From Alcanivorax hongdengensis A-11-3 (GTDB lineage Bacteria; Pseudomonadota; Gammaproteobacteria; Pseudomonadales; Alcanivoracaceae), in contig NZ_AMRJ01000009.1 of NCBI RefSeq assembly GCF_000300995.1, positions 45,738 to 109,737 on the forward strand: DNA of 64,000 nucleotides. The letters run 5' to 3'. The position numbers and the translations under genes are program-made. Every line of letters begins with the position of its first letter. Within the stretch, counting starts at the first letter, position 1. Shown here one piece after another: positions 8,790 through 16,114 of this stretch. Under the pieces are notes generated by a model, which was not told the DNA's origin, did no database searches, and worked only from the letters and a program-made list of their open reading frames with translations.

Positions 8790-10139
8790 ATGAGTATTCC
8801 CGTGCAGTCCGGCGGCCAGCCCTTGCCGCCGTTGCCCCTGCCACGCCGGCCCGGCCCCGACCGGGATGCCACCGGCCGCAAGAACATGCAGCAGCTCATC
8901 CAGCTACGCTGGATTGCGGTGCTGGGGCAGCTGGGCACCATCCTGATTACCCACTTCGGTTTTGATATCCAGCTGCCGCTGATGGCCATGCTGGCGGTAT
9001 TGCTCGGCCAGGTGATCTTCAACGGTACCAGCCTGCTGCGCCTGCGGCTGGCCCGGGATGTGAGCAACGGAGAGTTGCTGCTGGCACTGTTGGTGGATGT
9101 GGCGACCCTGACCATGCAGCTCTATCTCAGTGGTGGCGCCACCAACCCGTTCGTGTTTTTGTACCTGATGCAGGTGGTGCTCAGTGCGGTACTGCTGGAG
9201 ATCTGGTCCGCCTGGATTATTCTCATCACCACGGCCTTCTGTTTCGTCTGGCTGGCCTATGCCGGCCGCCCTCTGACCCTGCCGCTGGATCATCATTACG
9301 GCTTGTGGAGTCTGTACCTGCAGGGGCTGGTGGTCTGTTTCGTGCTCAATGCCACCCTGCTGATTGTGTTCATCAATCGCATTACCCGTAACCGTAGTGC
9401 CCGGGATTCGCGCCTGGCGGAGTTGCGCCAGCGGGCGGCGGAAGAAGAGCACATCGTGCGCATGGGCCTGCTGGCCACCGGCGCCGCCCACGAGCTGGGC
9501 ACGCCCCTGTCTACCCTGGCGGTGATTCTGGGGGACTGGCGGCATATGGAGGCCTTCCGGTCAGACCCGGATCTGCTGCAGGAAATCAGCGAAATGCAGA
9601 CCCAGGTACTGCGCTGCAAGACCATCGTTACCGGCATCCTGCAATCGGCGGGGGAGACCCGGGGCGAATCCCCGGAGGCTACCAGTGTCTGTGAGTTTCT
9701 GGATGAGCTGGTGGAAGAGTGGCGCAATACCCGACCGGTGCAGGCTTTCGGTTACCAGAACAATTTTGGCCAGGACGTGGCGATCGTCTCCGACTCGGCC
9801 CTCAAGCAGACCCTCTGCAATGTGCTCGACAATGCCCTGGAAGCATCGCCGGGCTGGGTGGGCATGGAGGTGGAGCGCCACGAGGATACCCTGGAGCTGT
9901 CGGTGATGGACAACGGCCCCGGCTTTGCCGAGGGTATGCTTGAACATCTGGGCCGGCCCTATCAGTCCAGCAAGGGCCGCCAGGGCGGTGGGCTGGGTCT
10001 GTTCCTGGTAATGAACGTGATGCGTACCCTGGGCGGCAATGTGACCGCCCGCAACCGCCCGGAAGGCGGGGCCGTGGTCACCCTGACCCTGCCTCTGTCG
10101 GCGCTGACTGTGGAGGAGGAGTCCCATGACAACGGATGA
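8790..10139 (+). CDS. regB: RegB/PrrB/RoxS-type redox sensor histidine kinase
   Basis: A 449-residue membrane sensor kinase of the RegB group. Six membrane helices precede the kinase core; the quinone-sensing motif GGATNPF lies in the third periplasmic loop region. The H-box reads GAAHELGTPLSTLAVI with RegB-type flanks, a redox-box cysteine occurs in VLRCKTIV, and the ATPase has N-box NVLDNALEASP and G-box DNGPGFAEG plus GGLGLGL-like GGGLGLFL. Family members sense the redox state of the quinone pool and phosphorylate RegA. GGAGG precedes the ATG. It overlaps regA by 14 bases and follows the oxidase genes, the typical setting for redox control of terminal oxidases. Confidence 0.9.
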   Translation: MSIPVQSGGQPLPPLPLPRRPGPDRDATGRKNMQQLIQLRWIAVLGQLGTILITHFGFDIQLPLMAMLAVLLGQVIFNGTSLLRLRLARDVSNGELLLALLVDVATLTMQLYLSGGATNPFVFLYLMQVVLSAVLLEIWSAWIILITTAFCFVWLAYAGRPLTLPLDHHYGLWSLYLQGLVVCFVLNATLLIVFINRITRNRSARDSRLAELRQRAAEEEHIVRMGLLATGAAHELGTPLSTLAVILGDWRHMEAFRSDPDLLQEISEMQTQVLRCKTIVTGILQSAGETRGESPEATSVCEFLDELVEEWRNTRPVQAFGYQNNFGQDVAIVSDSALKQTLCNVLDNALEASPGWVGMEVERHEDTLELSVMDNGPGFAEGMLEHLGRPYQSSKGRQGGGLGLFLVMNVMRTLGGNVTARNRPEGGAVVTLTLPLSALTVEEESHDNG

Positions 10140-10683
10140 AAACCGGCAAGAGAGGACCCTGCTGATTGTCGAGGATGACGAGGCCTTTGCCCGTACCCTC
10201 AGTCGCTCCTTCGGGCGGCGCGGTTACCGGGTGCTGCTGGCGGATAGCCTGGAGACCATGAAGGCCCTGCTGGAGCAAGAGCCGGCACCGCCGGGCTATG
10301 CGGTAGTGGACCTGAAGCTCAAGGGCGATGCGTCCGGTCTGGCCTGTGTGGAGGCCCTGCACGAGCACGACCCGGATACCCTGATTGTGGTGCTGACCGG
10401 CTATGCCAGCATCGCCACGGCGGTGGAAGCCATCAAGCTGGGTGCCAGCCACTATCTGGCCAAACCGTCCAACACCGATGATATCGAGGCGGCCTTCGGC
10501 CGAGTCAGCGGCGATGCGGATGTGGAGCTGACCCAGCGGGCCACTTCCATCAAGACGCTGGAGTGGGAGCGTATCCACGAAACCCTGGCGGAAACCGGCT
10601 TCAACATTTCCGAAACCGCCCGCCGGCTGGGCATGCACCGGCGCACCCTGGCCCGCAAGCTGGAAAAGCAGCGGGTCAAATAA
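10126..10683 (+). CDS. regA: RegA/PrrA/ActR-type response regulator
   Basis: A 185-residue response regulator partner of the kinase just upstream. The receiver domain has VEDDEAF, the phospho-acceptor in VVDLKLKGD, VLTGYASIATAVEAIKLGA and the lysine in LAKP. The C-terminal Fis-type helix-turn-helix (NISETARRLGMHRRTLARKLEK) is the highly conserved RegA DNA-binding motif. RegA proteins control respiration, carbon and nitrogen pathways according to redox state. Translational coupling to regB is suggested by the overlap. Confidence 0.92.
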   Translation: MTTDENRQERTLLIVEDDEAFARTLSRSFGRRGYRVLLADSLETMKALLEQEPAPPGYAVVDLKLKGDASGLACVEALHEHDPDTLIVVLTGYASIATAVEAIKLGASHYLAKPSNTDDIEAAFGRVSGDADVELTQRATSIKTLEWERIHETLAETGFNISETARRLGMHRRTLARKLEKQRVK

Positions 10684-10764
10684 CCCGCGAGTCTCTACAA
10701 GACCGCTACGGTGGTTGTTAACAACATTTGGGTGCCTGTCGAAAAGCGGTTCTCCCGATCGATT

Positions 10765-10784
10765 AGTGATGGAAAACCATCACT
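10765..10784 (+). promoter_or_regulatory. Perfect hairpin/operator upstream of the VOC gene
   Basis: AGTGATGG and CCATCACT form an 8-bp perfect stem with an AAAA loop, ending just before the AAGGAG ribosome site of the gene at 10800. It is either a repressor operator or an mRNA hairpin beside the ribosome site. Confidence 0.4.
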
Positions 10785-10799
10785 TCAAGGAGAGAAACC

Positions 10800-11222
10800 A
10801 TGTCGGAAGTCCGCCTGAATCCCTACCTGAATTTTCCGGGCAACTGCCGGGAAGCCTTTGATTTTTATGCCAGAGTACTGCAAGCCGAGATCCGCTTGCT
10901 GATCACCATGGGGGAGTCGCCCATGGCCAGTGAGGTGCCGCCCGAATGCCACAACAACATTTGTCATGTATGCCTGAGCACCCAGGGCATGGTGTTAATG
11001 GGCTCGGATTGTCCTCCGGATGTGTATGAAAAGCCGCAAGGCACCCTCATCAATGTGCAGGTGGAAAGCGCCGCGCGGGCACAAGCCATTTTTGCCGATC
11101 TGAGTGAGGGGGGCGAGATCCGCATGCCCATGGAGGAAACCTTCTGGGCGGAGCGCTTTGGTGTGTGCACGGACCGTTTCGGGGTGCCATGGATGGTCAA
11201 CTGCGAGAAGCCTATGCCGTAA
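10800..11222 (+). CDS. VOC-superfamily protein, PhnB-like
   Basis: A 140-residue glyoxalase/bleomycin-resistance fold protein of the PhnB (YjdN) type: it opens with LNPYLNFPGNCREAFDFYARVL, carries the repeat unit ending in ERFGVCTDRFGVPWMVN and has the usual length. PhnB-like proteins are small cytoplasmic dimers of mostly unknown function; PhnB itself does not act in C-P lyase chemistry. AAGGAG precedes the ATG. The gene seems monocistronic, with a palindrome directly upstream. Enzymatic activity cannot be predicted. Confidence 0.87.
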   Translation: MSEVRLNPYLNFPGNCREAFDFYARVLQAEIRLLITMGESPMASEVPPECHNNICHVCLSTQGMVLMGSDCPPDVYEKPQGTLINVQVESAARAQAIFADLSEGGEIRMPMEETFWAERFGVCTDRFGVPWMVNCEKPMP

Positions 11223-11249
11223 GTCACGGCGTCGGCATACGGACTTTTC

Positions 11250-11273
11250 GGGCGTGTGAAGCGGCGCACGCCC
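11250..11273 (+). terminator. Weak hairpin after the VOC gene
   Basis: GGGCGTG (11250-11256) pairs with CACGCCC (11267-11273) 27 bases after the VOC stop. It lacks a clear T-run, so terminator function is uncertain. Confidence 0.25.
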
Positions 11274-11322
11274 TCGTATATTGCTGCCACGCGCCATATA
11301 CCTGTCGTCGCCAGGGCTCGAA

Positions 11323-11445
11323 ATGCTGCTTAATCGGGTGGCCCGTCGTTTGCTGCCCAGGGCCTTCCGGCATCTGGATGCCAACCGGGCAGTAGAACGT
11401 CAGAGCCAGCAGCACGGCCGCTTGGTGGATATCGAGGCGGCCTGA
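11323..11445 (+). CDS. Possible 40-residue small protein
   Basis: A short ORF (MLLNRVARRLLPRAFRHLDA then an acidic/amidic C-terminus) fills the gap between the VOC gene and the convergent DUF3301 gene. It is arginine- and leucine-rich at the N-terminus, predicted amphipathic. There is no good ribosome site (GGGCTCGAA lies upstream). It is listed as possible only; no family is recognised and it could be chance coding in high-GC DNA. Confidence 0.25.
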   Translation: MLLNRVARRLLPRAFRHLDANRAVERQSQQHGRLVDIEAA

Positions 11446-11454
11446 GGCGAAGGG

Positions 11455-11796
11455 TCAGTGCAATTGTTCCGGCGGTGGCGTGTAACGGTGGGGCGGCAGT
11501 TCGATGCGTTGCACCATGCCGCTCTGCACATAGGTCCGTCCCGAGTAGCGCTCGCCGCCGGTGACGGTGAATTCGAAGTGATAGATGCGCGTTAAACGCC
11601 GCTTGCCGTGGCGGTCCTTGTCCAGTGTCAGACGTTCCAGCCCCACGGTGTCATCCAGAAACTCCAGTTCCTGGCGTTCGCAGTAGCGCCGCGTCACCGC
11701 CAGGGCCCGTTCACGGATACCATGGGCCCGCCAGAACAGGGCGGCAATCACTACCACGGCTGTCACCAGTAACAGATCCTGTAGCTGCAGGTTCAC
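11455..11796 (-). CDS. DUF3301 family protein
   Basis: A 113-residue single-pass membrane protein of the DUF3301 family: an N-terminal helix (LQDLLLVTAVVVIAALFW), then RAHGIRERALAVTRRYCERQELEFLDDTV, the family signature, and a C-terminal beta-rich part ending in a proline-rich tail. A GTG start at 11796 overlaps the stop of the upstream DUF1415 gene as GTGA, which fixes the start; the same frame is open much further upstream but that is a shadow of DUF1415. Function unknown; it is the third gene of a MOSC-DUF1415-DUF3301 operon. Confidence 0.85.
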   Translation of the reverse strand: MNLQLQDLLLVTAVVVIAALFWRAHGIRERALAVTRRYCERQELEFLDDTVGLERLTLDKDRHGKRRLTRIYHFEFTVTGGERYSGRTYVQSGMVQRIELPPHRYTPPPEQLH

Positions 11797-12347
11797 GGTT
11801 GCGTCCCCGGCCGGCCACCAAACAGGCTCTGCCACTGAGCGTCGCTGAGGCCCCGGAGGGTGGCGATGTTGCGCTCGGGGATCTGCTCCGCGTCCGGGTA
11901 GCTGGCCAACCCCCGGTCCAGGCTGGCTTCGCGCAGCAGGTGCAGGATCGGGTAGGGTGCCCGGTTGGTGAAATTGCCGGGATCGTCCACCTCGGTGCCG
12001 GCAAACTGGTAGGCCGGGTGGAAGCTGGCCAACTGATAGGTGCCGCTCCAGCCCTCTTGCTCGAGCAGGGCATCGGCCAGGTCCAGCATGTCGTTGTAAT
12101 CGTAGAAGCCTTCCAGCTGGTCGGGAATGATCAGCAAAGTGGTGTCGATGTGTTCCGCATCGGTGTGGTCCAACCGTTCCAGCTCCTCGTGCAGGTCGGC
12201 CAGCAGGGTTTCCAGGTTGCGGCTGTCGCTCACTACGAAACGCACCCGGCCGGCCTGGAAGGGTTTGCGGGCAAAGGGGCACAGGTTGAGGCCAATGACC
12301 ACCTGCTCCAGCCAGTCCCGGGTGCGTTTGATCACCTTGTCGCTCAT
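11793..12347 (-). CDS. DUF1415 family protein
   Basis: A 184-residue cytoplasmic protein of the DUF1415 family, recognised by WLEQVVIGLNLCPFARKPF near the N-terminus and by FHPAYQFAGTEVDDPGNFTNRAPYP. Its biochemical role is unknown. It is translationally linked on both sides: its ATG overlaps the MOSC stop by four bases and its stop overlaps the DUF3301 start by four bases. Confidence 0.9.
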   Translation of the reverse strand: MSDKVIKRTRDWLEQVVIGLNLCPFARKPFQAGRVRFVVSDSRNLETLLADLHEELERLDHTDAEHIDTTLLIIPDQLEGFYDYNDMLDLADALLEQEGWSGTYQLASFHPAYQFAGTEVDDPGNFTNRAPYPILHLLREASLDRGLASYPDAEQIPERNIATLRGLSDAQWQSLFGGRPGTQP

Positions 12348-12805
12348 GGCTGATCCACCTGAATGGCATCGCCCACCCGTATCACGCCGCTGCCAAGAAT
12401 TTCGCAGCGCAGGCCGCCGCGCCCGGTCAGGGCACGGATTACCTGGGTGGGCGTCAGGTCACCGGCCAACAGGCTACCCACCACTGAGCAGGGTTCGCAC
12501 AACTCGATGCCGCGCAGGCGAATATTGCCCAGCATGAATTCCCGGCCTTCCAGGGCGTTCAGGTCGACGCCTTCGGTGAGCACGTTGCGGCGCAGGGTGG
12601 CGGCCTCCACCTGCTGCTGGTGTTCGCGGTTGTAGGCGGCCACGGCCTCGGCCTCGATCAGCGTGATCTGCTCGGCGGGGGGCGCATTGCGCTTGTAATG
12701 GCGGTCGCCAACGATGCCGCAACCGGCGCGCAACTGCACGGCCGGCTGGCTTTCCACCGCGCCCCGCGAGGTGCCGGCGGTGAACAGGGCAAGCACTTTT
12801 GCCAT
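12344..12805 (-). CDS. MOSC-domain protein
   Basis: A 153-residue MOSC (molybdenum cofactor sulfurase C-terminal) domain protein. The single domain contains the conserved cysteine in IELCEPCSVVG and the RNVLTEGVDLNALEGREFMLG and GRGGLRCEIL segments. MOSC proteins are thought to deliver sulfur to, or use, molybdenum cofactor. The ATG at 12805 (MAKVLALFTAGTSRG) is preceded by AGGAC; the longer frame to 12877 has no support. First gene of a three-gene minus-strand operon, divergent from trpE. Confidence 0.88.
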   Translation of the reverse strand: MAKVLALFTAGTSRGAVESQPAVQLRAGCGIVGDRHYKRNAPPAEQITLIEAEAVAAYNREHQQQVEAATLRRNVLTEGVDLNALEGREFMLGNIRLRGIELCEPCSVVGSLLAGDLTPTQVIRALTGRGGLRCEILGSGVIRVGDAIQVDQP

Positions 12806-12870
12806 GGAAACAGTCCTGCTTGTTGGAATGGGCAAAGTGTACACGCTTGCATGGAGGGCGGGGCAGGGGC

Positions 12871-12900
12871 TTGGCATTTTGCGGCGGCTTTGGCTAGAAT
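12871..12900 (+). promoter_or_regulatory. Candidate trpE promoter in the MOSC-trpE spacer
   Basis: TTGGCA (12871-12876) and TAGAAT (12895-12900) at 18-bp spacing are the best promoter match in the 321-bp region between the MOSC gene and trpE. It would give a leader of over 200 bases before trpE. A second TACAAT box at 13061-13066 lacks a good -35. No tryptophan-rich leader peptide is evident in the spacer, so classical attenuation is not supported. Confidence 0.4.
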
Positions 12901-13126
12901 CCCATCAACTCCCACGTTTGAGAAAGGACGTTCCCCTTGGCGCGTGCCCTTATCAACAATCTGGCTTTCCTCTGCGCACCCGCCAGCTGGCGATGGTGAC
13001 GATCTCCCCGTGTCGGCCCTGAAGCGGCTCGCGACACACCCCTTTTGCTTCATTTTTCTCTACAATAAGTGCTCTTGATCGCGGTCCGTCTGCGAGCCGG
13101 ATCGTAGCGAAATGCTAAGGACAATC

Positions 13127-14620
13127 ATGTCACCACAAGAACTGGATCGTTTGGCCCGCCAGGGCTTCACCCGGGTGCCCGTGGTCCGCGAGGTGCTGGC
13201 GGATCTGGATACGCCCCTGTCGGCCTATCGCAAACTGGCTTCTGGCCCCTACACCTACCTGTTCGAGTCCGTGCAGGGTGGCGAGCGCTGGGGCCGTTAT
13301 TCCATCATTGGCCTGCCGGCGGTGGAGGTGGTTCGCATCACCGGCCAGCAGGTACAGGTGGATGGCCCGCAGGGCCGTCAGCAGCTGGATGTGGCCGACC
13401 CCATCGCCTGGGTTGAGCAATACCGTCAGGCCTACCACAGCCCGGACCTGCCGAATCTGCCCCGTTTCAATGGTGGCCTGGTGGGCTACTTCGGTTATGA
13501 CAGCGTGCGCTATTTCGAGCCACGACTGGGCCCGGCGCCCGGGGAGGACGTGCTGGGGGTGCCGGATATCCTGCTGATGCGCTCCGAGGAAGTGGTGGTG
13601 TTTGATAACCTGCGCGGCGCCCTGTTTCTGGTGGTGCATGTGGATCCCACCGAAGAGGGCGTGCTGATGCGCGCCGAGCAGCGTCTGGACGAGCTGGAGG
13701 CACAGCTGCGTGCACCGCTGCCGGAGCCGGAGCATACCGTCTACGGTGAGCCGGTGGATGAGCATGACTTCCGCAGCGAGTTTCCCGAGCAGGCTTTCAA
13801 GGACGGCGTGGAACGCATTCGTGAATACATTCTCGCCGGTGACGTCATGCAGGTGGTGCCGGCCCAGCGCATGAGCTGTGCGTTTGCGGCCCCGGCGCTG
13901 GACCTCTACCGGGCCCTGCGCTACCTGAACCCGTCACCCTACATGTTCTATCTGAACCTGGATGACTTCCATATCGCCGGCTCCTCCCCCGAGATTCTGG
14001 CCCGGGCCGAGCAGGGGCGCATTACCGTGCGGCCACTGGCCGGCACGCGCAAGCGTGGCGCCAGCGAGGCCGAGGACCAGGCGCTGGAAAAGGACCTGTT
14101 GGCCGACCCCAAGGAGATCGCCGAGCACCTGATGCTGATCGACCTGGGCCGCAATGACATCGGTCGTGTCTCCAAGGCCGGCAAGGTGGATGTCACCGAC
14201 AAGATGGTGGTGGAGCGCTATTCCCACGTCATGCACATCGTTTCCAATGTGGATGGCGAACTGCGTGAGGATCTGGGGCCGCTGGATGTGCTGCGCGCCA
14301 CCTTCCCGGCGGGCACGCTCAGTGGCGCGCCCAAGATTCGTGCCATGGAAATCATTGACGAGCTGGAACCCACCAAGCGCGGCGTCTATGGCGGCGCCGT
14401 GGGTTATATCGGTTTCAATGGCGATATGGATACGGCCATCGCCATCCGCACGGCGGTGATCAAGGACCAGCGGCTCTATGTCCAGGCCGGTGCCGGCATC
14501 GTTGCCGACTCCGTTCCCCAGTCCGAATGGGACGAGACCATGAACAAGGCCCGGGCGGTGTTCCGGGCGGTGAACATGGCATTGGGTGGTCTCAACCTGG
14601 CAGACGGAGGGCAGCGGTGA
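13127..14620 (+). CDS. trpE: Anthranilate synthase component I
   Basis: A 497-residue chorismate-utilising enzyme that makes anthranilate from chorismate and ammonia, first step of tryptophan synthesis. The N-terminal regulatory domain has [20 protein letters not shown]; the catalytic domain has [44 protein letters not shown] and [17 protein letters not shown]. The ATG at 13127 has AAGGA six bases upstream and is preferred to the ATG at 13112. The stop overlaps the ATG of trpG, which is broken by an integrated element after ten codons, so its glutamine amidotransferase partner is detached from this operon. Confidence 0.95.
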   Translation: MSPQELDRLARQGFTRVPVVREVLADLDTPLSAYRKLASGPYTYLFESVQGGERWGRYSIIGLPAVEVVRITGQQVQVDGPQGRQQLDVADPIAWVEQYRQAYHSPDLPNLPRFNGGLVGYFGYDSVRYFEPRLGPAPGEDVLGVPDILLMRSEEVVVFDNLRGALFLVVHVDPTEEGVLMRAEQRLDELEAQLRAPLPEPEHTVYGEPVDEHDFRSEFPEQAFKDGVERIREYILAGDVMQVVPAQRMSCAFAAPALDLYRALRYLNPSPYMFYLNLDDFHIAGSSPEILARAEQGRITVRPLAGTRKRGASEAEDQALEKDLLADPKEIAEHLMLIDLGRNDIGRVSKAGKVDVTDKMVVERYSHVMHIVSNVDGELREDLGPLDVLRATFPAGTLSGAPKIRAMEIIDELEPTKRGVYGGAVGYIGFNGDMDTAIAIRTAVIKDQRLYVQAGAGIVADSVPQSEWDETMNKARAVFRAVNMALGGLNLADGGQR

Positions 14621-14700
14621 TGCGCGTGCTGATGATCGACAACTACGATTGGCATCCACTCAGTTCCACTGAAGTCCATAGAAGAAACATAACTTTTTGA
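14620..14700 (+). pseudogene. trpG: trpG 5' fragment (anthranilate synthase component II) cut by ICE integration
   Basis: The ATG overlaps the trpE stop. The peptide [10 protein letters not shown] is the standard TrpG start, but the expected SFTYN continuation is replaced by WHPLSS and a stop at 14700. The break coincides with the start of AT-rich element DNA and an integrase gene. If recombination used a core inside the MIDNYD codons, the far end of the element should carry the same core and restore an intact trpG under an element-derived start; that end is outside the window. Confidence 0.85.
14631..14655. other. Putative attL core in trpG
   Basis: The chromosome-element junction falls directly after the codons for M-I-D-N-Y-D of trpG, around 14650. 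The highly conserved GATCGACAACTACGATT stretch is the likely crossover core. The exact core length needs the right junction, which is not in the window. Confidence 0.55.
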
Positions 14701-14758
14701 TTTTTATAAAAATATAGTCTGTGCTGTTCTAGTGGGTTCTGGCGCAATCTTCTTCAAT

Positions 14759-14806
14759 TGTGTATATTTCTGTGTATATCTACCCTGGAGAGAGGCTATA
14801 TACACA
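14759..14806. repeat. Repeated TGTGTATAT sites upstream of the integrase
   Basis: TGTGTATAT occurs at 14759-14767 and 14771-14779 as direct repeats 12 bp apart (just over one helical turn), and in inverted form (ATATACACA) at 14798-14806, touching the integrase ATG. The inverted pair encloses the GGAGAGAGG ribosome site, so it could act as a protein operator or as an RNA hairpin hiding that site. It may also be the arm-site array of the integrase or a binding site for the directionality factor. Confidence 0.5.
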
Positions 14807-14807
14807 C

Positions 14808-16076
14808 ATGGCCATGAACCTGCTCTCGGCCAGGAAGGTCGAGACCACCTCACACCAGTCACAGCCATTCTGGCTCAAGGATGGCGGCAGCCTCTTTTTG
14901 TACGTTACTCCTGCCGGAAATAAGCTGTGGCGATTTCGTTATCGCATAGGCGGCAAACCCGCGATCTATGCTATTGGCAAATACCCGGAGGTGTCCCTTG
15001 AGGCTGCTCGGGTGGAGAGGGATCGTGCGCGAGATTTGGTCAAGCAGGGAATCCATCCCGTAGTGGAGAAGCGAACTAGGGTTTCCGTTCAGATAGAGGT
15101 GAACGAAACGACGTTCGAATCGGTGGCTCGTAGGTGGATGGTGAGTAATGTCCAATGGAGCGAGGGATACGCGGATCAAGTCAAAAAATACCTTGAGAAG
15201 GATGTATTCCCCAAGGTTGGAAACTTGCCAATCAGTTCCATCAGGCCGGCGCATCTTCGGCCCCTGATCCAGGGGGTTGCTGAGCGTGGCGCGCCCACAG
15301 TGGCCATCTTGATCAGGCAGTGGTGTAGCCAGCTCTTTGCTTACGCCTCCGCCGAAGATCTCTGTGACCAAGACCCCACCGCGTTGCTGAAGCGATCGGT
15401 CAAACGCCCCAGGGTTCGGCATAACCCCCCTCTGCCCTGGAACGAAATTCCAGACTTTCTGAACAAGGTCGATGAATCGGGCTATCGAGCTACCGTCATT
15501 GCCTTGCGCTTAATGGCGCTGACATACGTTCGCACGGCTGAGCTACGTAAGGCCAAATGGACAGAGTTTGATTTGAAGAATGCGATCTGGACGGTTCCCG
15601 CTGGGCGGATGAAGATGAGGCAGCCACATATCGTACCTCTGTCAAAGCAGGCCATTGAGTTATTGGAGGAGCTGCAAAAACTGACAGGCGGGGGTGAGTT
15701 TCTGTTTCCCAGTTTCCGCAAGCCTGGTCAGGTGATTTCTGCGACAACGCTCAACAAGGCGCTGGAACGGATGGGATATCTGGGGCGCTTCTCGTCGCAT
15801 GGTTTTCGGGCGACGGCGACCACCCTCCTGGGGTTGCTGAGCTATCCCGAAAACCGGGTGGATCTGCAGTTGGCGCATTCTAGACGCAAGAAAGATTCGT
15901 CGCGTGCCCCCTACGATCACACCAAGTACATCGCATCGCGGAAGATCATCATGCAGGATTGGGCGGACATTCTCGATGCCTTGGCTGATGGCGCATCAAT
16001 GGAGCAGGTAATGGAAGGTTTTGGTCCACTATCTGATCGGCGCACCGCATTATTGAGGGTCACAGAGCGAGAGTAA
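14808..16076 (+). CDS. int: Tyrosine-recombinase integrase, P4/DUF4102 type
   Basis: A 422-residue site-specific recombinase that integrates and excises the element. The N-terminal DUF4102 domain reads FWLKDGGSLFLYVTPAGNKLWRFRYRIGGK, followed by the core-binding domain and the catalytic domain with the R of YVRTAELR (about residue 240), the lysine in RMKMRQPH, HGFR (about 331) and the final tyrosine in KYIASRK (about 373). The QLAHS motif replaces the commoner QLAHV. The ATG at 14808 is preferred to a GTG at 14760, which lies inside the repeated sites; GGAGAGAGG is 12 bases upstream. Its position facing into the element next to the trpG junction marks it as the element integrase. Confidence 0.92.
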   Translation: MAMNLLSARKVETTSHQSQPFWLKDGGSLFLYVTPAGNKLWRFRYRIGGKPAIYAIGKYPEVSLEAARVERDRARDLVKQGIHPVVEKRTRVSVQIEVNETTFESVARRWMVSNVQWSEGYADQVKKYLEKDVFPKVGNLPISSIRPAHLRPLIQGVAERGAPTVAILIRQWCSQLFAYASAEDLCDQDPTALLKRSVKRPRVRHNPPLPWNEIPDFLNKVDESGYRATVIALRLMALTYVRTAELRKAKWTEFDLKNAIWTVPAGRMKMRQPHIVPLSKQAIELLEELQKLTGGGEFLFPSFRKPGQVISATTLNKALERMGYLGRFSSHGFRATATTLLGLLSYPENRVDLQLAHSRRKKDSSRAPYDHTKYIASRKIIMQDWADILDALADGASMEQVMEGFGPLSDRRTALLRVTERE

Positions 16077-16114
16077 TAACAGTCCGGCTTCTTGTTGCCT
16101 TACTTGTTCCGATA

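Noticed and set aside
11455..12369. 304-codon frame containing DUF3301 at its end
   Set aside because: The upstream 190 codons are a shadow of DUF1415; GTGA overlap at 11793-11796 fixes the DUF3301 start.
12806..13126. trp leader peptide attenuator
   Set aside because: No short ORF with tandem tryptophan codons followed by alternative hairpins was found.
14620..14700. A functional small gene after trpE
   Set aside because: The first ten residues are exactly the TrpG start and the rest is unrelated, so it is a disrupted trpG.
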